Assembly: GCA_017590115.1 (NCBI GenBank)
Contig: JAGGNK010006892.1
Span: 12,563,736-12,627,735 of the forward strand
Length of the DNA stretch: 64,000 nt
Direction: 5' to 3'
DNA from: Montifringilla adamsi
Taxonomy: Eukaryota; Chordata; Aves; Passeriformes; Passeridae
The notes under the pieces were generated by a model. That model had not been told where the DNA came from and did not search any database. It worked only from the letters and a program-made list of their open reading frames with translations. This document shows, piece by piece, positions 1 to 12,576 of the stretch (position 1 is the first letter of the stretch; the number at the start of each line of letters is the position of its first letter). The position numbers and the translations under genes were made by a program.

Positions 1-1520
1 CAGCTGTCAGTTCACTTCTCATCAGCTGAAAAATGAGTTTGCCCTCAGAGCTTTCTGTAGGGCAAATTCATCAGCTGAGGATATGGTCTGAGGATCAGAC
101 TGAGACTGGTGTTAGGGCAAGTGGGCCCTTCTTCCCTTGTCTGGGCATGTAGGGGCACTTTTGTTTCTGGAACAACCTGAGTCAGTTTTAAGAGTTCACG
201 TCTCTCAGTTGTGCTCAGACTCCTCCTGAGACACACTGCAGGTCTGCGAGCCCACCAGGACAGAATAATCCTAAGCAATTGCTGCTCCTACTCCACTTCT
301 GAAAACAGAACTCCACTTCTCAAAAGAGAAGCATCAATTAATCTTTGAATTTGCAAGAATATGCCTGAACATGGAGCAGATGCCCCTTTACTGGATGGGA
401 AAGATAAATTTAGTCTCCAAATCCCTTTGCAGATCTGACTCTTTTTACCTTAGTGCCTGTCTTCATTAGAGCTAATGAAGACAGCACAAGATCATATGAA
501 ATTTAGTATGTGAGTTGTAAATAATTGCAAAAGTCATTAAGCATGCTGAACAAGTGATACTTAGTGAATATTTAAATGGAACCCTTTCAGATGGGTCTGA
601 GCCCGACTGAGAAGTGCACGCTCTTACATAGCCAGCTGGAAATGCTTGACTGTGAGGAAAGATAGCACCTGGGAAGTACTCCTCAGACAGGGTCCTCATT
701 ACAAAATTCTGTGTGAGGAGCCATAATACTCAGAGATCTTTTTTGGCTGTTTTTTACCTATGTTCATTTTGTTTGTGTAAGAGGGAAGGCAATCTCATGG
801 AACAAGAAGCCACCTTGGCATACATTCAACAAGGTCTTGTTTCAGGGTCTAACTCTAGTTTTACACCATTTATAGTATCACTCTGCTTATAACTCCACTG
901 GGAATATTACAGGATGAAATCAAGATGTCAGAGGATGTCAGAGCAAGCTCACTGACTGCTTATTATCGTGTACTTTCATTGTAATTTTTAATACTACTTA
1001 ATGTTCAGAAATCTTTGTTTGTAGGCACTGACACAGGTCCAAGATACTTCCATAAACAAAGTCATTGAGAAATTTCTGAAACCCCTTCTCCTTCCCAGGA
1101 TGCTCAGCTTACTTGGAGAAGAGTTGTTGTTTTACATTGGTTTCATTTTTGGCTGGTTGCTTTGGTACAACTTCTAGTTGTTTGCTCTGGGCATATCAGC
1201 ATTTTCATTACACAAAAGTTATCTGCAAATGAAGTTCTTATTTTGCTTTGTGTTTGGTTGCTACAGAAGGATTTCACTAACACTGAGTCAATAGAAAAAA
1301 CATTCATGTTTAGAGGTGGATGAGATGAAGTGGAAGTGCTGGGTCACAGAAAGTCCAAAGAAGGGCTTGATAACAACAGTCCAAAGGGGTAAGAGTTTCT
1401 CTTCAGAAGGGGAAAGTTTAAAAATGCACATCTGACCTTTAAGCATCTTTGAACAATATCATTAAGAATAATCTGTCATTCTTTACCTTTTATGCTTCAG
1501 AAGAGCATTTTTGACAGAAT
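1..1520. other. Unique non-coding DNA, nothing recognised
   Basis: All six frames are broken by frequent stops; the longest open stretches are under 80 codons, have no recognisable motifs and overlap on opposite strands. I see no repeat family, RNA gene or promoter signature. It reads as ordinary intergenic or intronic vertebrate DNA. Confidence 0.7.
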
Positions 1521-1598
1521 ACATTTTCAGTACAGTCTACATTTTCAATCCAGTCTACAGTGCTTCAACACACTTTCCAGTACAGTCTACACTTTCAA
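1521..1598. repeat. Degenerate local duplication, about 50-bp period
   Basis: The stretch CAGTACAGTCTACA with flanking TTTTC/CTTTC occurs near 1,528 and again near 1,578, and CAGTCTACA also occurs between them near 1,551. The two outer copies share about 28 bases with a few mismatches. This looks like an old local duplication, not a transposable element. Confidence 0.6.
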
Positions 1599-4500
1599 AG
1601 TTCAGTGGCACATTAACATTTACAGAAAGTTTTAATCGAAGTTTGAATGCCAAAATCACTGTGGGATTAATTAATTAATATTTTGAAAGCACTTTGTAGA
1701 AGAAAAGTGCAAAATGAAAATACACTTTTTTATTTTTGATGCAAATTACATTTCCATAGTGCAGATTTTCCATTTAACTTAATGCCAAAAAGGTCCCAAT
1801 ACAGGACTCAGTTCAGTCATGTTTTTGCATTCAAACTGTTGAATAGAATGCTAAAAAACAGCTCAATGCTGTCCTGGATTAGGACCATGCTATAAAAAGA
1901 GAACAGCATGCAGAAATTGTCTTCCTGGACCAGTAAAGCCAATGACTACAGAAAAAGAGGTGCCAGACTTTCACTATGAAACGTTCATAAATGCATTTTC
2001 TTGTCTCTTAGTACTCTGATAATGATTGCCAAATGGAACAGAGTGCCTCTGTCTCCAGAGTTAAAGAGGTTTTCTGCATGAAATAAACTGACAGAGATGA
2101 AATGCAAAAAGGTAGCAAAAAAGAAAAAAAACACCTGGAAGGAACTGCAGTTCCATGTTTGCTAGGCTAATTTGGATGGGCTGATGAAAATTTCCTTTCA
2201 AAGCCCTGAGGATGGCAGTGGGGGACCAGACTGCATTAGGGGATAGTGAATAGCTCTGAAACTGAACATTAACAGAACAGAAATGTTTATTTTGTATTGA
2301 AAACTTTTGACCTAAATATGTATTCTTTGCCTCAGGTGTCTGGTTCACCAGCTGTGTGAGAGCAGAGGACCAGCACCCACACCATTCCTCCTGGGGGATC
2401 ACAGTAAGGGACAGGAGGAAGGAAAATGTGCCTGGGATGAGAAGAGCACAGGATCCATCCCAGAGGGGTCAGAGCTGGAGGAGCAGCACTTGTACTGAGT
2501 GGCTTCAGAAAGATTTAAAGGAAGAGATTGCCATTTTAATTTCAACTTGGCTTGTGAAAGGGCACTTGAATCTAGCAAATGAAGCACTACAAACTCTAGT
2601 GATTGGAAACTGGAATTAGATAAATTGAGGTTATAAATAAAGTTCTGTTCTCCAGAGGGAGGATAGCCACCAGCCAGGCAGCTCACCAGTATGCCTGGTG
2701 CAGTCTCCATCACCAGAATAATGGTCTGTTGGGGAGCCATGAAGTGAATTCAGAGCAGGTCTCTCTTCTACAGGGTGTAAAAGGGTGTAAACGATCTGTC
2801 CTTTTCCCATGAACTTTTTAACAATAAGGTAATAAATTCAACTGAAAAGGAAGCATTTATGCAACATCTATAAAATAGGCGGTGTAGACCATTAGGATAT
2901 TTAAGTTTTATCAAGATTTGCAATGGCTTGTTCTCCACCTTCTTAGGCCAGACTATCACTGCAGTCTCCATCTGTGCTCTTATTAAACTCAGCCTCTTGT
3001 TTAACTGTGGATAAAGTTGATGCCCAGTCTGATTCAGTTCAAGAAGCATAGATAAGAGTTGTCAGGTGTCTCAGATCAGGATTTGGCATTCATAAGCATC
3101 TCTCATGTTCTTTTCTGCCTGTACCCCCTGCAACCTTCAGAAGCACTGGGAAGCAGCATGCTGCTGCTCAGCTCTGCCTCTCTGGTTCCTAAAATCTGAC
3201 CTTGAAAGGGAAAGAAAAGGAAAACCAAAAATTACACCAAAATATCCCAGTCACCCATACTGAGGTAAATTGAGGCAAGACAAAAAGACAAAAGACATGA
3301 GAGAGTACAATGCATATGGGCTTGCCAGCAGAGCTCAAATCTAAAAAAGGGTGGAGGCCAAAAGTTGACAAAAAACAGTAAGACAGCAATTCTAAAACAT
3401 GGGCGTCTGCTCTGCATGTGGCATGTGATGTAGATGTATATAAAAATCCTGTGAACTGTCCCCAGACATCCATCAAAAACCTAATCTTTAGGTGTTGAAA
3501 AAGGAATTGCTTAAAAATAGATGTAAGTAAAGAAAATAATAAAATGCTTGGAAATTTATTTAATGAGACAGTTTCTAATGTACAGCACAAAACAAAGATT
3601 ATATAATGGGTGTCAAGATAATAAATTGTACTAAAATTCTTCTCACGCTTCTGAGTCATTTAGCCTGCTGTCCTTTTGAGCTGTCACTTGAACAAAGCAG
3701 CTGAAATGAACTAATTTGATGGCTTATCTCATTTGTCTTTCTTTGGGAAGCATTCCTTTTCTCCACAAGTCTCTAAAAGCAGGCTAAAAGGAGAGACAAA
3801 TATAAGTGAAAATGCCAGTAGGAAAGACAGTTAGGTCTTTTGATTAGCTGAAAACTTGAGATATCTATTCTAGGCACATTTGGTGTGTACACCACATATC
3901 TCTGATACTCAGCTCAGAATTTAAAGAAAAGCCATGGAAATTCTCTCTCTTATTGGAGAGTCTTTGAGGATCCAACAACACAGCTACAAGAACACGGCAC
4001 AACTGCAACATTGTGAAAGAACACCCAGACTGGCCTGGCTATCAGAAGCCATACAGCTGCCTTAGCAGGACTCCCCCCTGAACACATGGAAAAAATTGCA
4101 TGACAAAATCTCATGGACAAATTGCAGAGCCAGTTGTTCCATCTTAGGGTGCCTGCCTACAAATGTAATTATTTGTACTCTGAGCACTGAGGCTGGACAT
4201 GTTGTGAGGCCAGCAGAATTCTCTTGCTGAGGCTCCTGGTGCTATGCAGCAGAAATAGATAATAATTGCTACTAACATGCCTAATGAGAGACCTTTTTGA
4301 AGGCATAGGGAGGATTCCAGACTCACCCACCCCTGTGTGCCTGGCTGAACAAATGTGTGCCTCTTAACCCACCTGTCAGGTTATCTTTTTCTTGCACTCT
4401 TAGAGAATCCACAATCGTATCTCATTTTTCAAACAATTATTTGCTGTTCTTTTCTTAGCAATCACCTGCATTGAGACAGACACTTAAAGGGAATTTAGTA

Positions 4501-7333
4501 AGGCTTGCTTCATTACCCAGCCTGGGCACAGTCATGCTTCCAGCATTCTGAAAAGGTTTAAGAGATTGAGGCATGTATGAAAATTGCATGAAGCCCTAAA
4601 CTTCAATGGTATTTTTCAGAGGGGATGTCAATGTGTCAAACTCTCTAGCTGACAAGTGGACCTGGAGCTCAACAGAATAGCTTTACTTTGGAATAAAACT
4701 AAAAACAGGTTTATGTGTGGGGAAATATGTAGCAGCTGGACTAAGGTTCTCTGAAATGCAGTATGCCTTAAACCAATCAAAATGAGATTAGCGGAGAATT
4801 TAAGAACTCTCAGAAATATATAGAGGATTATTTGACAGAATTGTCAACCACAGAAAGAGATAGGGAAAACTAAGTAGCAATATTCTGAAACATTGTTACC
4901 ATCACTCAGTATTTTAACATGAAACAAGAAATTTAATTATTTAGCTTTGGTTCTCATGCTATTCTGTAGCACCTCCACTGCTTTATCTCTCCCTCTTTTT
5001 CTTTTTGGCATTTATGAATATTTCACATTTCCCATATGGCTGGGGAGAAAAATCATTGGATTGTAATTCTCTAAGACTTAAAAAGCACAAGGCAAATAGA
5101 TCTTTAAGCTTTTTTTTTTAATTAATCCCTTCAATTTAAATAGAAGCTGGTTGATTTTTTGAGCCAGGATAATGATTTTTGAATACTTACAATACTTTTT
5201 ATGGATTTTTTGTAATTCTGACAGAAACTATAGAGTGCTGGACTGCAGCACAAATGTACTAAACCACTCAAGTCAATTTGCACACAAACAATTAAAACAT
5301 GGATGAACAAAAATGAAAATTTGTCAAAGCAGAGAACAGTGGAAATGCTAGTAGGAACACAGATACATTAACACGTGTTTATATTAGAGATTGTCCTATT
5401 TTATTTTCATGATGAACATAGGTGTATAACAACTACTTGAATAGCAATAAATAGAAGAATTATATGATAGGTAGGAGAGACACCTAATAAATACAAAGGA
5501 ACTTGACAGACAGCCAAGATAGTAAAAATAAATTTTAAAAAGTTAATCTGATTAAAAAATAGGTAATATAAAAAGGAAAATCAACCTTTTAGGGTGGGAT
5601 TAATCTTGCCTGATTTAGAGCATTTGAAATGTTAACTGTTTAAGCATCTCGTTTCATTACAATTGTCTAGTTTCTTGTGTAGTCTGTGGAAAGAAATATG
5701 TTACAGCCAAATTTAATTCATCTCACCTATCTTGAACAATTCTTTAGGGTGGCTACCTTGAGAAGGTCTGGGCTCTCTTTTAACTGTAGGGGAATTTGGA
5801 ACCACTGCCTTTGGAACTAGATACTGGATAAGTAACTAATTAATCTAGTAACTAAGATTAGTTGAGATGAATTTCACTCTTACATAGGGAAAACTGTAGG
5901 CAAAAAAAGCCAATAGAGATTTAAGAATGATAAAAAGAAGAAAAACAAGTCAAAGGTATAAAAGTACACAAAATATTTTCTTACAATTTTTAAATGGTAT
6001 TTGAATATTTTCAGCCTGTGTTTTAATTAACACCCTAGTAATGCAGACAAGCTTGTCCTCTGAAGAATTTCTAAAATGTCTTCTTTTTTCTTCTGCATGT
6101 GGGGAATCTACCCATTTGTAGGAGAACTAATTAATTAAAATTTGGAAGCCCAACTCAGGCGTTTAAATTTGAAGAATGAATTTGATTGCACAGCTTTGAA
6201 ACAACTTTTGATAGAAAAAAAATTACAAAAGACACAGTGATAAATAAATAAATAAATGCAATATGGTTTTGTTGAAGTTCTGTCAAAATATTATTGATTT
6301 TCTTTAAAAGCTAAAATTATTTTTAATTTAAATATAGTAAGCATTTTACATTAGGAAAATCATACTAAGAGTGAAGAACGAGAGTTAATTGTGACCTGGG
6401 TAATGTGTTAGTGTAACTACTTTAAGATGGGTAGGGAAGTGCACAAGACAAAATGAAAATGGTGTTCTCCAGAGGGTAAGTCACCAGGGAAAGGTAACAG
6501 TGAGGATCCTCAAAAATTGCTTGTGAGATTAATTTACTAGTATTATTTTCATTAATTATCATATCTCAAAAACAAGTATGTGATGATAGAACTCTCTGCT
6601 ATCATGGCTTTCCCAGCAGACAGGCAGGCCAGGAAGAGGAGCATGATGTTGGAGATTGCAGTGATGGAAGTGGACTGAAAATTAATGGTGTATAAAATGA
6701 AAGACCATGTGCTTGAGAATTTCTGCAGTAATAAGGAATTTAACAGCTGAATGAGACAGAGAAATGGTGTTATGTGAGCTCAGGTATCTTCTGAGATATC
6801 ACAGGGATGTGGACATAAAAAAGTAAGAGCATTCCTCAGATGTTATGAGAGAGATATTTCCAGCAGAGGCTACTTGGCTGTTTCACCTGCATGGCAGACT
6901 GAAGTTCAGAGCAGGCAAAAATAAAAATAAATTAATGGTTCTTCTGAGAAGGATTAATGGTTTTTTTGTGAGATTTCCTCTGCTGTTCTGAAAATCTGTG
7001 TTCACCCCAGTGTGCACTCCTTTGCAGTTCCAAAGGAAAATATGGCATATAATGAGGGATAAACATATTACATGACCAGATATTTAAGCCAAAGAACAGT
7101 AGTACAGTGGGAGGGAAGAAACAAAAAAACAATCCTTAAAAACAGCCCTTAATAAACTTCAAAACGGATATATCCTGAGCAGGAATGCATTTAGGCCCAA
7201 AATAATAAAAATAAAATATTTCCTAATCATCATAACATGCCATTAATGACACATTCAATAAAAGGCATCTGAGTAGTTTCAAGATAGAGTTCAATTGTCT
7301 TCTGGAAAAAATCATACAGTAATGATGCAATTG
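1599..7333. other. Unique AT-rich non-coding DNA
   Basis: No gene or repeat family is recognised. Sequence from about 4,900 to 6,400 is especially AT-rich, with TTAATTAA-type words and a short (AAAT)n run at 6,240-6,257. The longest open frame (156 codons, minus strand, 3,659-3,189) is rich in Phe, Leu and Ile, as expected of chance frames in AT-rich DNA, and has no family resemblance I can see. The adjoining 113-codon frames between 2,061 and 2,740 are equally unrecognisable. Confidence 0.65.
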
Positions 7334-7385
7334 AAGCAGGGGACTGGACTCACTGATTTAAGAGCTTCCTTCCAGTTTTCTGTCA
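7334..7385 (+). mobile_element. CR1 LINE 3'-end remnant, very short
   Basis: The run GGGGACTGGACTCACTGA, then AAGAGCTTCCTTCCAGTTTT, follows the layout of the conserved CR1 3' end: a GG-TTGGACTAGATGA block, then a CTTCCAAC block shortly before the terminal repeats. Only about 50 bp are recognisable and the terminal 8-bp repeat is not clear, so this is an old, decayed, 5'-truncated copy. The match is from memory of CR1 family structure and was not aligned. Confidence 0.55.
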
Positions 7386-10300
7386 CAAACACGTGGAGTA
7401 CTGGCAGAAAACAGTGCAGAAAACCAGTTCAGGAGTAACAGGCTCTTTTCTAGAACAATTTGTTACAAGATTTTAAAGGATTCCACAAGTAAGAGTGTCT
7501 TTATTTCCATTTATGAAGGAATAAAATGAGACATATGAAGGTAAAGTATCTTTCCTTAGTTACACACAAGGTTTGTGGAAGATAGAATAAGGTTCTTTCA
7601 TTCCTGTGCAATTTCCTACTTCTGAAAATGAGTGTGAAAGGAGAGGTTTTTTCTGTTAAAAATAGCTATTTGTAAGCAAATTATAAGCAATAAGCTTATG
7701 ATTAGAAACAAATGCACACCATGGCAATTTTCCTTTTGGTGGTGGTTATAAAAGAGTTCCTTTTTCCTAGGAAATGGTGCATTTTTGCATTTGGGTATGG
7801 CTCCAGGTGTGAAAAAGAGTGTTGTTTGGAGAGTAATAAATTAAAAGAGCTCTCTAAGCTCCTCAGTTCCCATGGGAAAGTGTAGACTTGCTCACTTTCA
7901 GACTTTCAGTCTTGGGTTGTGTTTGGAGTGGTCCTGCCTGTGCAAACACCAAGGAACTTTGTGTCTTGGTAGGTCTGGTACAGGGGGTCAGGTCTGGTAC
8001 TTACCTTGGTAGGTCTGCCCTGGAGACGTCCAGATGCTCAGGTCTGCATGGGTGGGGCTATGTGTAAAAACAACCTTAAAATAATCTGAGACCACAATGA
8101 CACTCACTTTATCAACCTGACTTTGAAACTTTTTGCAAGATTAATTTGGATAATTCAAACAATCTGTTCTAATTTTTCAAAAGTTTTCTTTAGCATGCTA
8201 GGCTGACAGTGAAGAAAGGAAATAGCAGTCACAAGATGAACAGGAGTTATTTACTCTGAATTTGTTGTGTAGATGTGCTGTCTTTTCAGATTAGCTGAAA
8301 TGTAATTACCTCTAATTCCATTTCATCTCAGTTTTCAAAGTGGTGTTCATTCCAATAGACCTTTTCTTCATTTTCAGTGACAGACTTATATAAAACTAGT
8401 TCTGTTTACCAAACAAATGGAACTTTGTAATAAATTACCTTATTACATTTTTAGAAAGAAGCTGCCAGAGAATTATTCAGTAGGGTATGTATATATTAGA
8501 TACTGCTCATTGGCTTTCACACTTGATAGATTTACAGATTTAGAAAATAATCCTTTTACTGAATAAAAGAAAAATATTTACAAATACAACAAAGCATTGA
8601 TCTGCAGCCTGAGAATTTTAAATTATTTTTACAGTTCTGGGACATGAAATATATAGTATGTATATTATTGACACAGGAAGTTTGGATTAGATCATAAAAA
8701 ATCCTGCATTTTTAACTGCATTAATTTTTTGATATGACCAGACAAATTACTAACAAAGTAATTTCAATAATGTTGTTGCTTTATGCTTCAACAGACTTAT
8801 CTGGACAATTCCTGGATTTTCAGTTGCATTAATTATCCATGTTTTTGGCTTTGTAATAGCATTGAAAAGGCACTCCATGCCGTGGCACTCACACCAGGAA
8901 TTTATTCATCCTGTGTTAGGGTTATGGAAGTTCCAGGCAAGTGGCAGCCTATGGGGCTCAGAATGACTCACTGAGAGAAAACAGCCTGAGTCATTCTCTC
9001 TCTTTCACTGTTATATGACCTTTTCCAATGCCCGTGGTCCTCTGGCTTCAGAGCATACAGGAGTAGTGCCAGGCAGTCATGGTTGAGAAATCTCTTCTAG
9101 GGAGTTAGTGCATTGCCTATCCCATCCCTCATTGACCGGAAAGAGCTGAAGCTGTTGTAAAACACCATGGAATAGCAGTTAAAAAGAGCAGTTCCTTGAA
9201 AATCTGAATAATATCTTTAATCCACTGTTCTCCTAGCCCTTTAGCCTTCCGATGAAGGCTAATGTATTGCACTTTTTTGACTTGTCATCCAGATTTTGCA
9301 TCCAGTTTTTTCCTTGTTTTCTTTTAATATTAGCTTGAATATTTGATGCATCATATCTAATACTAATACACAGCAAAAAGTCATTAATTTTGTTTTCAAA
9401 ATTTGATCTGAAACTGGAAATTGCATAGGGGATAATTTGTGGTAGAAATTCTCAGCTAAGATTAAAATGCATTTGAATGAAGAATAGGGACATGCAATCA
9501 ATTATGTTCTTAAGGAATACACAAATATCTTGGACTTTATATGCAAATGCTGTCACAACTCTGAGCTCTACTTATAAAATATACAATGATAATTGTGACT
9601 GTGAACATCCTGCATTTCACTCGTATTCCCAAATCCAAAAAAAATATGTCACAAAAACTGTTGTGAATTTATAACTCTGCCTAAAAAACTTCAAGTCTGG
9701 GAACAAATAAATGCAGCTTCTGTAAAGAATTCATAATTTTGCCAAAGGATTTTTCTTGGAAAGTAGATTTTTATGCATTTTTACCAGGTACCTTCAAGCA
9801 GAGAATGGACCTTCTTATTTCTTTGACAGTAAAAATTTATAGCCTTTCACATGGTATCACAGACCCACCAAAACTCACAAATAATCTTTATGGAGCTATT
9901 TATTCTTCATTGTTGTACCTTGTAGTGATTTTCACTCAATCCCACAATCAGTCCCTGAGCAGCAGTGCTCCTACATGTATCCCAGGACACAGGAGGACCC
10001 TAATACTAAGGGGCACCCCAAAAATAAACACCATAGTTTACATTGGTGGCTAGATAACTATTTCATATTTATATAAACAGATATAAGGCCAAATCTACAG
10101 AAACCCAGCAAGAGAGAGAAAAAAATCTTTTGATTCCTAAGTGCTCTGTTTAGTAATAAATGTATTGGTAAGATTATGAGTGGCATATTGGATATCTGTG
10201 TCTGTCGTATTTTGGCTAGATTGTTTGAAATCCAGAATTACAGCTGAACAGTCTTCCTCTGTGTTTGAGATAGCTCTTGGACTCCTTCTACATGAGGATA

Positions 10301-12514
10301 AAGGGTGTTTTAGGCTGCTTACTTGCCTGTATGTTCCTGGGCTTTGTCACGCTGTCTCAGAAAAGACAGCTCTTCCGTAAGCAGTAAAAAAGTGTGTTCT
10401 CCACAGCGGTCTGTTTTTCATGACCACAATAAAGTCATCTCTGTGCATCAGTAGGATCATATGGACGTGCCTGTTTCTCACCCTCACCCCCACCCCCTGG
10501 TCATGGTTGGTGGCTGCTTCCTCAGCCATCAAGATGTAGCTCTGCCCCCAGTTCTTCAAGAAGGGTGTGTTGGAGTCTGGCCAGCAGGGCTGGCTGCCCT
10601 GGGCACCAGGGTGTGCTCTGCATCTGCTGCTGTGCCAAGTAATTCCATATCATCTTGGGCTCCTACAGGTTTGTGTTGTTCCTTGTCTGCTGAGAAAAAC
10701 TGAATTAAAGTGCTCATAGCTCATAAAACTGGGGTAATGGAGTAACTAAGCAGGTTAGTCAATTCCCAGAGATCTTGTGTGACTAAACAACTCTTTACAA
10801 ACAATCATTCCAGAAAAACTTCACAGCACAGTGACAACAGCAAATGAAGGTATCTTCAATGGTACCAAGGGCAGTTTTCTCCAGAAGATGAAATGAGAGG
10901 TATGGTCTCTACCAGGAATTATTTCCAGGGGACTGTGAGCAGCACTGAGACCCAGGCAGAGAATGAGAAGCAAAACCACCCTTAGTAGGGATCAGCCACC
11001 TCAGGAAAGCATGGCAGTGAATAAATGTCGCATCTCCATGACAGGGACTCAGGTATATGAAACGAGACATTTAAATTTGACATTTTGGTCATAGAAATGG
11101 TCAATATAAGTTAACACACGTTGAAACATTTGAGGAAATCTGAGGAAAGAGGTAACAACAGTTCTGTCTGGACTGGTTGTGTTCTGAGGACAGAAATTGC
11201 CACAGAGCACCTCTGGGCAGAGACTGGGGCAAATTGCTGAGAGGACTCCAGGAGAGGACTGTGACACAGACACCAGCAAGGGGGTGCAACAAGGGTAAGG
11301 GTCAGGTCAGGCACGTTCTGCCGGAGCCACTGCTGGAATATTGTGCTTGCAGCCTATAAAAGTCACTGTTCTGTCTTGCTATTCACCTCAAAAAATGCAG
11401 TAAAAAAGAGCAGTAAGGGCCAACTATTGATTTTCTTGTCTCTGAAAATTGCCTCTAGTAGAGCAATTCTAGGGCTTTGCCTAAATATCTAAAGACAATC
11501 TGTGAAATTAAGAGTTGAAATAGTTTTCAGCAACAGGATAAATAGGAAGAATAAATGCAAAATCTCATTTGTGTGCACAAGGAGGACTGTTATGTGTTTT
11601 GCACTCTAGAACTTGTATTTTTTAGTACTTACCTTTTAAAAATATTTTAAATGTATTAGTATTTTTTCCAAGTTATATTTCATTTATATATTCACCTAAA
11701 TTTAATTGATGGGAAAATGTAAATTTTCATTAAAATAATGGAAAACTTTTAATGAGGAAACAGAATTTCTATTATTTTCATCATAATTGAATTTAAAGTT
11801 GTTATACTTTGATTAATGTAACAATAAAAAATCTGTTATTTATTTAACTTTAACATAAAACTGAACGTGCAAAGGATGATTGGGCTTTTTTACTTTTTTG
11901 AGACCATACTGCAGTCAAGTATTATTTTCTTGAAAGCCAGTTTGTTTAATTCCACCATTTTTTCTATCTAGGTACCTTTCAAAGTATTCTCCTGAGCAAC
12001 TTTGTCAAACAATGTTTCCCACAACTTTCATTTTGACTCTATGCATTTAGACTTTGGTTTCTCAATAGCCTTCTGCAAATTTGTCTTGTTCTTCTGCAGT
12101 CTCTGGTTTCTTCTACACAGATATATTGTAATTATTTTTCCCAATAAAACCCATCAGCATCTATTTTTTTTTCATTCTCCCTACTCAGCTCTTTCTCTTA
12201 GCTTTGACCAGGTAAGAGTAGGATGAGCAGAAAATATTTGGATTCGTTTGCTCACAATTTGCTATCTCAGAGCTTCAGAAGAATTAATTCACCTCCGTAT
12301 TCCTTGAGCGAATTAACATCCCCTTAGCTGCGCTCTCTCACTTGCACTGGAACTGGAACTGTTCCATAATGCATAAATGACTCAATATTAACTGGTCCAG
12401 AAGCTGACTACAGTCTCAGTTCTCAGGGAATAACTTTTGACAGAGCAATTGCTGCTGGATCCCACATTCACAGAGATTGTGCTGCGGTGGGTTTGGGTAC
12501 TGTCACTGCAATGA
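7386..12514. other. Unique non-coding DNA
   Basis: No gene is recognised. There is a small cluster of AGGTCTG words at 7,964-8,046 (CTTGGTAGGTCTG twice, TCAGGTCTG twice), and very AT-rich sequence at 11,620-11,880. Open frames are all 104 codons or shorter, overlap one another on opposite strands and show no domain. Confidence 0.65.
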
Positions 12515-12576
12515 GGGTAGCCTGAGTGATCTTTGAAGGCCCCTTCCAACCCAAGCTATTCCATGACTCAGTGATA
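12515..12576 (+). mobile_element. CR1 LINE 3'-end remnant
   Basis: The string GATCTTTGAAGGCCCCTTCC followed by AACCCAAGCTATTCCATGAC is the CR1 3'-terminal signature (GATCTTTAAGGTCCCTTCCAACCC, then a NATTCTATGA-type repeat) with scattered substitutions. It is read on the plus strand and is truncated at its 5' side within or just before position 12,515. No target-site duplication could be identified. Confidence 0.8.

Noticed and set aside
3189..3659. 156-codon minus-strand frame
   Set aside because: Composition dominated by Phe, Leu, Ser and Ile with no motif; typical of a chance frame.
12190..12215. TTAG...CCAGGTAAGA, a possible tiny exon
   Set aside because: Only 10-23 nt between alternative AGs and the donor, not a clear acceptor choice; weaker than the 28,268 candidate.
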